Positions 44,490 to 52,280 of a DNA stretch of 64,000 nt are shown here, piece by piece (the first letter of the stretch is position 1; every line of letters begins with the position of its first letter). Location of the stretch: the NCBI GenBank assembly GCA_015057635.1, contig SVEB01000020.1, positions 34,286 to 98,285 of the forward strand, read 5' to 3'. The DNA comes from Lachnospiraceae bacterium (GTDB lineage: Bacteria > Bacillota > Clostridia > Lachnospirales > Lachnospiraceae). The position numbers were made by a program, and so were the translations under genes. Under the pieces are notes generated by a model that saw only the letters and a list, made by a program, of their open reading frames with translations, did not search any database and was not told the DNA's origin.

Positions 44490-46940
44490 ATGGAATTTCA
44501 GAAAGATGAGTTCAAACGCGATGTGGAGGATTATTTAAAGACACTCTTTCGCCGTAATATAAAGGAAGCCAATCAACAGCAGCTGTTCCAGGCTGTTTCA
44601 TACGCAATCAAGGATATCATCGTAGATGAGTGGATGGCGACGCATAAGGCATATGAGGAAAAAGATGCGAAAACCGTATATTATCTGTCAATGGAATTTT
44701 TAATGGGTCGTGCGCTCGGCAATATCATCATTAATTTAAAGGCAGATAAAGAGGTAAGGGAAGCGTTAAATGAATTAGGGCTTGACTTAGATGCCATTGA
44801 GGACCAGGAACCGGATCCGGCACTCGGAAACGGAGGCCTAGGCAGGCTTGCAGCCTGTTTTTTAGACTCCTTAAGCACCTTAAATTACCCGGCCTATGGA
44901 TGCGGCATCCGTTACAAATATGGCATGTTTGAGCAGAAGATTGAAAATGGATTTCAGATTGAAGTGCCGGATAACTGGCTAAAGGACGGGAATCCATTTG
45001 AGATGAAGAGGGCCGAGTATGCAGTTGAGGTGAAGTTTGGCGGATATGTGCGGATGCTCAAAGATGAGAAAGGAAGAGAGCGTTTCATCCAGGAGAATTA
45101 CCAGTCGGTATTAGCCGTTCCATATGATCTTCCGATTGTGGGTTACGGCAATAATGTGGTCAATACCCTTCGAATTTGGGATGCAGAGGCAATCAATAAT
45201 TTTAACTTAGACTCTTTTGATAAAGGGGATTACCAGAAGGCTGTGGAACAGGAGAATCTGGCACGTACGATCTGTGAGGTTCTTTATCCAAACGACAATC
45301 ACTATGCGGGCAAGGAACTTCGCTTAAAACAGCAGTATTTCTTTGTGTCTGCAAGCGTAACCCGTGCGGTGCAAAAATATATGGAGAAACATGATGATAT
45401 CAGAAAGCTTCCGGAGAAGGTTGTATTTCAGTTAAATGATACCCATCCGACGGTGACGATACCGGAACTGATGCGGATTCTGATGGATGATTATTTTCTG
45501 CCATGGGATGAGGCATGGGAGATCACCAATAAGACATGTGCTTATACCAACCATACGATTATGTCAGAAGCGCTTGAAAAATGGCCAATCGAGCTGTTTG
45601 AACGCCTTCTTCCGAGAATCTATCAGATTGTGGAGGAGATCAATCGCCGCTTCAATATCCTGATTCAGCAGAAATATCCGGGAGATTATAAAAAAATCGA
45701 GAAGATGGCGATTTTATTTGACGGTCATGTAAAGATGGCGAATCTGGCCATCGTGGCAAGTTTTTCAGTAAATGGGGTTGCAAAGCTTCATACGGAGATT
45801 TTAAAGAAGCAGCAGTTAAAGGATTTTTATGAGCTGTGGCCGGAAAAGTTCAACAATAAGACAAATGGCATCACCCAGAGGAGGTTTTTGCTCCATGGCA
45901 ATCCGCTTCTTGCAGAGTGGGTGACCGATAAGATCGGTCCGGGATGGATCACGGATCTTCCTCAGCTTGAGAAGCTGATCCCGTATGCCTCCAGCGAGAT
46001 AGCAAAGCGGGAGTTTATGCAGATCAAACGAAAGAATAAAGAGCGTCTGGCTGCCTACATCAAACAGCATAATGGAATTATCGTGGACTGCGACTCCATT
46101 TTTGATGTACAGGTAAAGCGTTTGCATGAATATAAGAGACAGCTTTTAAATATCTTACATGTGATGTATTTATATAATCAGCTGAAGGAGAACCCGCAGA
46201 TGGAGTTCTACCCAAGAACATTTATATTCGGGGCCAAGGCAAGTGCAGGATATCGGCGCGCCAAGGCGGTGATCAAGCTGATCAACAGTGTGGGAGAAGT
46301 GGTGAATAACGATCCATTAATCGGCGACAAGATCAAGGTCGTGTTTATTGAGAACTACCGGGTATCGAATGCGGAGCTGATCTTTGCAGCAGCAGACGTG
46401 TCCGAGCAGATTTCCACCGCAAGCAAGGAAGCATCCGGAACCGGCAATATGAAGTTTATGTTAAACGGTGCGCTTACGTTAGGCACGATGGATGGCGCGA
46501 ATGTGGAGATCGTGGAGGAAGTGGGCAAAGAAAATGCCTTTATCTTCGGGCTTTCCTCAGATGAGGTCATTGCCTTTGAACAGGCAAAGAATTATCAGCC
46601 GAAGGAGATCTTTAATTCCGACCCGGATATCCACAAAGTGCTGACACAGCTTGTGAATGGTTATTATTCGCCTCAGAATACCGAGCAGTTCAGGGAATTA
46701 TATAACTCCCTTCTTGAGACCAATGGTTACGAAAGAGCGGACCAGTACTTTATCCTAAAGGACTTCAGAGCATATCATGAAGCACAGCTTAAAGTAGAGG
46801 AAGCTTACCGAAAGAAATCAGAATGGGCGGAATCCGCAATCTTAAATGTGGCCCATTGCGGCAAGTTTTCTTCGGACCGTACAATTGAAGAATATGTAAA
46901 GGATATATGGCATCTTGAAAAAGTCGAAGTTACAATGTGA
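44490..46940 (+). CDS. glgP: glycogen/starch phosphorylase
   Basis: Releases glucose-1-phosphate from alpha-1,4-glucan. The 816-residue length is typical. Conserved blocks are YYLSMEFLMGRALGN near residue 65, the DPALGNGGLGRLAACF block near 110, and the PLP-binding EASGTGNMKFMLNG with the Lys near 654. AAGGAGGAG precedes the ATG. The product could feed the phosphosugar mutase at 52.3 kb, which would link glycogen breakdown to glycolysis. A DNA glycosylase gene overlaps its 3' end. Confidence 0.96.
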   Translation: MEFQKDEFKRDVEDYLKTLFRRNIKEANQQQLFQAVSYAIKDIIVDEWMATHKAYEEKDAKTVYYLSMEFLMGRALGNIIINLKADKEVREALNELGLDLDAIEDQEPDPALGNGGLGRLAACFLDSLSTLNYPAYGCGIRYKYGMFEQKIENGFQIEVPDNWLKDGNPFEMKRAEYAVEVKFGGYVRMLKDEKGRERFIQENYQSVLAVPYDLPIVGYGNNVVNTLRIWDAEAINNFNLDSFDKGDYQKAVEQENLARTICEVLYPNDNHYAGKELRLKQQYFFVSASVTRAVQKYMEKHDDIRKLPEKVVFQLNDTHPTVTIPELMRILMDDYFLPWDEAWEITNKTCAYTNHTIMSEALEKWPIELFERLLPRIYQIVEEINRRFNILIQQKYPGDYKKIEKMAILFDGHVKMANLAIVASFSVNGVAKLHTEILKKQQLKDFYELWPEKFNNKTNGITQRRFLLHGNPLLAEWVTDKIGPGWITDLPQLEKLIPYASSEIAKREFMQIKRKNKERLAAYIKQHNGIIVDCDSIFDVQVKRLHEYKRQLLNILHVMYLYNQLKENPQMEFYPRTFIFGAKASAGYRRAKAVIKLINSVGEVVNNDPLIGDKIKVVFIENYRVSNAELIFAAADVSEQISTASKEASGTGNMKFMLNGALTLGTMDGANVEIVEEVGKENAFIFGLSSDEVIAFEQAKNYQPKEIFNSDPDIHKVLTQLVNGYYSPQNTEQFRELYNSLLETNGYERADQYFILKDFRAYHEAQLKVEEAYRKKSEWAESAILNVAHCGKFSSDRTIEEYVKDIWHLEKVEVTM

Positions 46941-47418
46941 GCATAATATTGAACCTGTATACAATGCCGGTTCCCGGGTGCTGATATTAGGATCCTTCCC
47001 TTCCGTTAAGTCAAGGGAAGCAGAATTCTTTTATTCCCACCCGAAGAACCGGTTCTGGAAGGTGCTTCCTGCTCTTTTTGAAGAGGAGGAACCGGTTACA
47101 ACAGAGGATAAAAAAACATTTTTATTAAGTCATGGGATTGCTTTGTGGGATGTGATTGCATCCTGTGAGATCGCAGGCTCAAGCGATTCGAGCATTCAGA
47201 ATGTGGAACTAAATGACATCAGCCGTATCTTAAAGGCAGCCGATATTAAAGCAATCTATGCAAATGGGACAAAGGCAGCCACATTATATGAAAAGTATAT
47301 AAGGCCCGTGACGGGAAGAGAAATTATGAAGCTTCCTTCTACAAGTCCTGCCAATGCCTCCTGGTCATTGGAACGTCTGATTCAGGAATGGAAGTGTGTG
47401 CGCTTGCATCTGGACTGA
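46915..47418 (+). CDS. DNA-deoxyinosine glycosylase (UDG superfamily)
   Basis: Protein of 167 residues starting at TTG (46915) and overlapping glgP by 26 bases; AAAGGA lies further upstream. The segment VLILGSFPSVKSREAEFFYS followed by HPKNRFWKVLPALF is characteristic of the hypoxanthine-DNA glycosylase group of the uracil-DNA glycosylase superfamily. The later HPKNRFW/LPSTSPAN blocks line the base pocket. It would excise deaminated adenine from DNA. Coupling to glgP is by position only. Confidence 0.85.
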   Translation: MKKSKLQCEHNIEPVYNAGSRVLILGSFPSVKSREAEFFYSHPKNRFWKVLPALFEEEEPVTTEDKKTFLLSHGIALWDVIASCEIAGSSDSSIQNVELNDISRILKAADIKAIYANGTKAATLYEKYIRPVTGREIMKLPSTSPANASWSLERLIQEWKCVRLHLD

Positions 47419-47457
47419 ATTATATGTTAAGATGGGAGAAGGAAAGGGTTGAAGAAC

Positions 47458-48864
47458 ATGATCATTACGCTGCCTGAGAAAGTCAGTTTTATTATACGAG
47501 AATTAACGAAAAATGGATACGAAGCATACGCTGTAGGCGGCTGTGTGCGCGATTCCATCTTAAGAAGAAACCCAGAAGACTGGGATATTACCACATCTGC
47601 GAGTCCATTTGAAGTGAAGCGGATTTTTTCCCATACCGTGGATACCGGCATCAAGCACGGAACGGTTACCGTTTTAATCGGGAAAGAAGGATTTGAAGTG
47701 ACGACCTACCGTGTGGATGGGGAATATGAGGATAATCGTCATCCGAAGGAAGTTGCATTCACAACAAATCTGGTGGAAGATTTAAAGCGAAGAGATTTTA
47801 CAATCAATGCTATGGCATACAATGACGAAGAGGGCCTTGTAGACGTCTTTGGCGGTTTAGCCGATATAAAAGAACAGAGAATCCGTTGTGTAGGAAGTGC
47901 CGTGGAACGATTTGATGAGGATGCTCTGCGTATCCTTCGTGCTGTTCGTTTCTCTGCCCAGCTTGGATTTGAGATTGAAGAGGAGACAATGGAGGCAATT
48001 CGTCTTCGTGCGTTCAATTTAAAGAACATCAGTGCCGAACGTGTCCGGGTAGAGTTATGCAAGCTTTTAGCATCCTCCCATCCAGAGAAGCTGATAACCG
48101 CTTATGAGACCGGCATCACATCTGTCGTTCTGCCGGAGTTTGATGCAATGATGAAGACCGAGCAGCCAAACTCCCATCATATCTATAATGTAGGCATGCA
48201 TACGATGAAGGCGCTGACAAGCTTAAAAGATCGTTATGAGGCACACGAGCTTGCAGCCGAATGCTGTTATGACAAGAAAAAACAGCTCATGCTTAGAATC
48301 ACAGCACTTCTTCACGATGTAGCCAAACCAGATATAAAAGTCACCTATGTAGAATCAGAAGGGCATTTTAAAGATCATGCCGTATTAGGGTCAAAGTTAG
48401 CCAAGGTCATTTTACGCCGTCTTAAATTTGACAATGAGACCATCGATTTTGTCTCTCATTTAATCCGCTATCATGACTACCGCTATGGCCAGACCGAGGA
48501 AGCCATGCGCTACGCCTGTTACGAGATCGGCATCGATATGATGGACTACCTCTTTGAAATCCAGCACATCGATCTGCTCGCGCAGAATCCGGTCCACACT
48601 GCAGAACTGTTTAAACAGCTTGAACATGCACGCGATCTATTCGCTCACGTTCGTGACACCAACCAGTGTGTGAACCTAAAAATGTTAGCTGTCAACGGAA
48701 CCGATTTGATTTCTTCCGGTTTCACCCCAGGAAAACAGCTTGGTGAGGTTTTAAAGAACCTCTTAGAAGAGGTCTTAAAAGATCCATCCCTAAACACCCG
48801 CGATCAGCTCTTACACATAGCACAAACAAAGTATTTATCAAATATCAACTACCAATTACCTTAA
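47458..48864 (+). CDS. cca: CCA-adding tRNA nucleotidyltransferase
   Basis: Adds or repairs the 3' CCA of tRNAs. I chose the ATG at 47458 (468 residues), with AAAGGG upstream; an in-frame TTG at 47449 would add three residues. The nucleotidyltransferase head has VGGCVRDSILRRNPEDWDIT, which contains both catalytic carboxylates in DWD. DLKRRDFTINAMAYN and RILRAVRFSAQLGF follow. A C-terminal HD domain (LLHDVAKPDI) is present near residue 280, as in class II enzymes with extra phosphatase-like activity. Palindrome copy 6 lies downstream. Confidence 0.93.
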   Translation: MIITLPEKVSFIIRELTKNGYEAYAVGGCVRDSILRRNPEDWDITTSASPFEVKRIFSHTVDTGIKHGTVTVLIGKEGFEVTTYRVDGEYEDNRHPKEVAFTTNLVEDLKRRDFTINAMAYNDEEGLVDVFGGLADIKEQRIRCVGSAVERFDEDALRILRAVRFSAQLGFEIEEETMEAIRLRAFNLKNISAERVRVELCKLLASSHPEKLITAYETGITSVVLPEFDAMMKTEQPNSHHIYNVGMHTMKALTSLKDRYEAHELAAECCYDKKKQLMLRITALLHDVAKPDIKVTYVESEGHFKDHAVLGSKLAKVILRRLKFDNETIDFVSHLIRYHDYRYGQTEEAMRYACYEIGIDMMDYLFEIQHIDLLAQNPVHTAELFKQLEHARDLFAHVRDTNQCVNLKMLAVNGTDLISSGFTPGKQLGEVLKNLLEEVLKDPSLNTRDQLLHIAQTKYLSNINYQLP

Positions 48865-49020
48865 ATCATAAACACAATTAGCGAGGATACTTATAAGCAC
48901 GATCATTTACGAAATTGGAAAGTACCGTCACCAAAGAGAGCAGCAGCGGCCAACATGAAAGTAACATCACCCAAGCAGGTAGCAGCCTGTATGGGAGAAA
49001 GCCGAAAGTACCAGTAAGCA

Positions 49021-49251
49021 GAGAAAGGCATGGCTGACCGAGGAAACAAGGGCGGGCGCCGGCGTGCTGTGATTTCGGAATGTCCGGCTCATGACGCACA
49101 AAATACGGTTTTGTCTTTGAATAGCAGACAGCGTTTTCTTGTCTGATAGGCAAAGACAAAGCCGTATTTTGTCCGCTCATGCGTCCGAACATTCCGAAAT
49201 CACAACACGCCGGCGCCCGCCCTTGTTTCCTCGGTCAGCCATGCCTTTCTC
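49021..49251 (-). repeat. long nested palindrome, copy 6 (CATGA type)
   Basis: Inverse orientation, like copy 1. The 58-base left arm (49021-49078, starting GAGAAAGGCATGGCTGACCG) pairs with the right end to 49251 with a single mismatch. Core: AATGTCCGGCTCATGACGCA on the left and TCCGCTCATGCGTCCGAACA on the right. Inner arms ACAAAATACGG and CCGTATTTTGT. Apex CAGACAG with the partner TTGTCTG. It lies in a 545-base gap between cca and the CotS-like gene; no gene was seen in the rest of that gap. Confidence 0.93.
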
Positions 49252-49409
49252 GTCCGTCTGCCTAATACATTATGGCCAAGTTTTTGAGGAATACGTCCAA
49301 AATGATGCATGAATTGGATTTCGAAATCATATGATTAGAAAGAACTCTATCTTTGGGCAAAAGGATTGTTTGTACAGGTTAGGAGTATGTTTATTCGGAG
49401 GGATGAAGT

Positions 49410-50465
49410 GTGGAGGATAGAAGCCAAGAGATATTCAGTAAATATGATTTGACGATTTATAATACATACCGGACTAGAGGTGCCTTGCTTTTAGAAACAG
49501 ATAAAGGCTGGAAATTACTCTGCAGTTATGAGGGTGGAGAAAATCGTCTGGAATTTGAAGATGCATTAAAGATGCATATCAGGACCCATGGATATCCGGG
49601 GGTGGATTCGTATGTCAGGAACATAGCTGGAAGCATTATCAGTGCGAACACGCTGGGCGAAAAATATATCATGAAAGACTGGTATGACGGGGATGAATGC
49701 AACCTTAAGAAAGAAGATAAAGTGCGCCTTGCAACAGAGAATCTGGCGAATCTTCATCAGGCAATGAGAAGTGTAAACATCCCGTACGAGCAGCGTGCAG
49801 GCTTTGAGCAGAGTGATTTAAGCGCAGTATTTGAGAAGAGAACAAGGGAGTTAAAGCGGGTGAAGACCTATATTCGCAAGCAGAAGCAGAAGAATAACTT
49901 TGAAGTACAGTATCTAAACGTATGCGAGGAATTTTATCAGGATGCATTAGATGCGATGGAAGAGCTCAAACAGATTCCGTATCAGAAGATGAGGGAAGAG
50001 GCGGTATTAAACGGAACGGTATCTCACGGCAGTTATACCTATCATAATATTCTGATTATGAATCGCATGACGATTTCCGAGAGCCTGGTGCAGGCGGCAG
50101 AGCTTTCGAACGGATATGGAAAGGCAGTGACCACCAATTTTGAGAAGGCGGAGTTCGGTCTTCAGGTTGCGGACCTGTATCAGTTTATCCGTAAAGTGAT
50201 GGAGAAGAATGACTGGAATATCCCGCTTGGTGAGATGATCTTAGAGGAATATCAGAAAGTAAACCCGTTATCGGCCGATGAGTTTAGGCTTCTTTCCATT
50301 ATGCTTCGGTATCCGGAGAAGTTCTGGAAGATCACGAACTTCTATTTCAATAATAAGAAATCCTGGATACCGCAGAAGAATGTACAGAAGCTTCTGACCA
50401 TAAAAGAGCAGGTGGAGAATAAGAAAAAATTCCTACATAATTTTGGGACTGCTAGTAATTCCTAG
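49410..50465 (+). CDS. CotS-family spore coat / phosphotransferase-like protein
   Basis: Protein of 351 residues starting at GTG, with GGAGGG seven bases upstream. The order of an N-lobe (RGALLLETDKGWKLLCSYEG), a linker, and a C-lobe with GTVSHGSYTYHNILIMN matches the aminoglycoside phosphotransferase/CotS fold. The catalytic loop that normally reads HGDxxxxN is HGSYTYHN here, so the catalytic Asp is replaced by Ser, which suggests a structural protein, as for other CotS proteins. It supports a sporulating host. The gene is a single unit followed by a terminator. Confidence 0.85.
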   Translation: MEDRSQEIFSKYDLTIYNTYRTRGALLLETDKGWKLLCSYEGGENRLEFEDALKMHIRTHGYPGVDSYVRNIAGSIISANTLGEKYIMKDWYDGDECNLKKEDKVRLATENLANLHQAMRSVNIPYEQRAGFEQSDLSAVFEKRTRELKRVKTYIRKQKQKNNFEVQYLNVCEEFYQDALDAMEELKQIPYQKMREEAVLNGTVSHGSYTYHNILIMNRMTISESLVQAAELSNGYGKAVTTNFEKAEFGLQVADLYQFIRKVMEKNDWNIPLGEMILEEYQKVNPLSADEFRLLSIMLRYPEKFWKITNFYFNNKKSWIPQKNVQKLLTIKEQVENKKKFLHNFGTASNS

Positions 50466-50494
50466 GTTGAAGAATTCGCACAAGTTTATTATAA

Positions 50495-50530
50495 TGAGGG
50501 GTGTATCAATCGGTATATCCCTCTTTTTTA
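50495..50530 (+). terminator. terminator after the CotS-like gene
   Basis: GAGGGGTGTATC and GGTATATCCCTC pair around AATC with one G-T position, followed by six T residues. Confidence 0.85.
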
Positions 50531-50578
50531 TTCACAGAAAAACTTTTTAAATTTTGCTCTGAATGAAAAGGAGAGATG

Positions 50579-50605
50579 TGCGCCAAAGCGCAAGCTTCGG
50601 CGCGA
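50579..50605. other. small hairpin in the PEGA-gene leader
   Basis: GCGCCAAAGC and GCTTCGGCGC with a GCAA tetraloop and one mismatch, about 90 bases before the PEGA-protein start. Function not known. Confidence 0.4.
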
Positions 50606-50690
50606 CAAAATGGGATTGCCCTGAAAAAAGATACGCAGAGTTTAAAGTGACGAAGTCACTTTGTTCTGCAAAGGTAATGGCAACACACAG

Positions 50691-52202
50691 ATGAGGTATA
50701 ATGTGAAAGAACGAAAAGCAACAATATGGACAAAGTCGAAAGTTGTGATAATTGCATCCATGGGTATTTTTCTTGCCCTGATTATTTTAAGTGCAGTATT
50801 ATCCGTAAGAGACGAGAAAACGAGCAAGAAGAACTCAGGCACCCAGTCTGAGGAAGTACAGGAAGGAATCGATATGACAGTACCGGTGGAAAGACAGGTA
50901 ATGGCAGTCGTGCTTTCCGTAGAGGAAGATACCATCACACTGCTTGATGTGGATACGGATGAAGAATTTTACGTGCAGTATAGCAGCGCAAGCAATATTG
51001 TGGATAAATATGATCAGCCGATTCTGGCACAGACGCTTTACAAAGGTCAGATGGTGGATGTGTATTTAGGCGAGGAGGATGTTCTTGTGACCCTCCAGAT
51101 TTCAAAGACAGCATGGGAATACTTAGCGGCGACAAGCCTGCTATATAATACAAACGCGCAGGCGATTATGTATAACCGGGTAAAGTATCCATATACAGAG
51201 GGACTATTAGTCCTTGACGGGGACGAGGAGATCGCCCTGACCGACTTACATAAACTAGATTATGTGACAATCCGCGGGACAGAAGACAAAATCTGCGTGA
51301 TCAGCCGTACAAGAGGTCATGGCTACATTAGGCTGACTGGTGACAGCGATTATATCGGTGGGATCATTTATGTAGGAACATCTATTATTTCAGAGATAAC
51401 GGAGGATATGATCCTGACGGTAAAGGAAGGCACATTTGATGTTACGGTGCAGAAAGGGAACTTAAGCGGAACCAAGAAAATAACAATAGGAAAAGACCAG
51501 ACGGTAACATTCAATGTATCAGAATACGGACTTCCGGCGGCCCAGATGGGACGTGTCACATTTGAGATCACGCCAGGAGATGCAATCCTTTATGTGGATG
51601 GCGAGGAGACAAGCCATAAGGAAGCGGTACAGCTAACATATGGAGAACATGAGATAGAAGTAGTATTAGGCGGTTACACTACGTATAACGGCACAATCAC
51701 GGTTGACCGGACAGAGAATACATTTGCGATAAAGCTTTCGGAATCAAGTACTATATCAGAAGATGATTCGGAATTGGAAGAAGATTCGGACGGATCCGGG
51801 TCCTGGGAAGAAGATTCGGTTATCACAGACGACAATGACAGCACAAGCGACAGTGATAATGAAGACAGCTCGGATGTGACAGAGGAATCTTCGGAGGAAG
51901 AAACCGAAGAGGAAGAGGAACCGGAGATCGACTGGATTGAAGAGGAAGAAGAGGAAACAGCCGAAGAAATCGTAAATGGTGTTGATAAGGATCATAAGAT
52001 AACGATTATTTGTACAGAAGGTGCAAAAGTATATTTAGATGGAACATATAAGGGAACCATTCAGGGCGGAAAGTTAGAGTTCACTAAAGTTGTGGGGACT
52101 TATACCGTAGAACTGAGATTAGATGGATACGACACGAAATCATATGTCATCCAGATTGAGGATGACGGTAGTGATGCGCAGTACCGATTCCCGGGATTTT
52201 AA
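50691..52202 (+). CDS. membrane-anchored PEGA-domain protein
   Basis: Protein of 503 residues from the ATG at 50691; a TTG start at 50661 is possible, and the ribosome site (AAAGGT) is poorly spaced for either. One N-terminal transmembrane helix (VVIIASMGIFLALIILSAVL). The extracytoplasmic part has two PEGA-type domains: one near residues 285-345 (GRVTFEITPGDAILYVDG) and one at the C-terminus (ICTEGAKVYLDGTYKG). They are separated by a very acidic Ser/Glu/Asp linker. PEGA domains are found in cell-surface proteins; function unknown. Confidence 0.82.
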   Translation: MRYNVKERKATIWTKSKVVIIASMGIFLALIILSAVLSVRDEKTSKKNSGTQSEEVQEGIDMTVPVERQVMAVVLSVEEDTITLLDVDTDEEFYVQYSSASNIVDKYDQPILAQTLYKGQMVDVYLGEEDVLVTLQISKTAWEYLAATSLLYNTNAQAIMYNRVKYPYTEGLLVLDGDEEIALTDLHKLDYVTIRGTEDKICVISRTRGHGYIRLTGDSDYIGGIIYVGTSIISEITEDMILTVKEGTFDVTVQKGNLSGTKKITIGKDQTVTFNVSEYGLPAAQMGRVTFEITPGDAILYVDGEETSHKEAVQLTYGEHEIEVVLGGYTTYNGTITVDRTENTFAIKLSESSTISEDDSELEEDSDGSGSWEEDSVITDDNDSTSDSDNEDSSDVTEESSEEETEEEEEPEIDWIEEEEEETAEEIVNGVDKDHKITIICTEGAKVYLDGTYKGTIQGGKLEFTKVVGTYTVELRLDGYDTKSYVIQIEDDGSDAQYRFPGF

Positions 52203-52280
52203 GCCCGTAAGAAACATGCGTGGCATATTAAAAAGCAGCGAGGTAGATAAATCTGCTGACTATAAGGAGGAGATTAACCA

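Noticed and set aside
25921..49251. CRISPR array or retron as the explanation of the repeats
   Set aside because: The copies are kilobases apart, not regularly spaced, and no Cas, reverse transcriptase or toxin gene is next to them. The self-complementary private arms do not look like spacers or an msr/msd pair.
20364..49251. Palindromes as plain rho-independent terminators
   Set aside because: They are far longer than terminators, share core and apex sequence between unrelated genes, and copy 1 lies beyond a separate good terminator. Termination may be a side effect but does not explain the conserved core.
20364..49251. Insertion sequence or MITE with target-site duplications
   Set aside because: No transposase frame is present and no direct repeats were seen at the element ends. 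The terminal sequences differ between copies.
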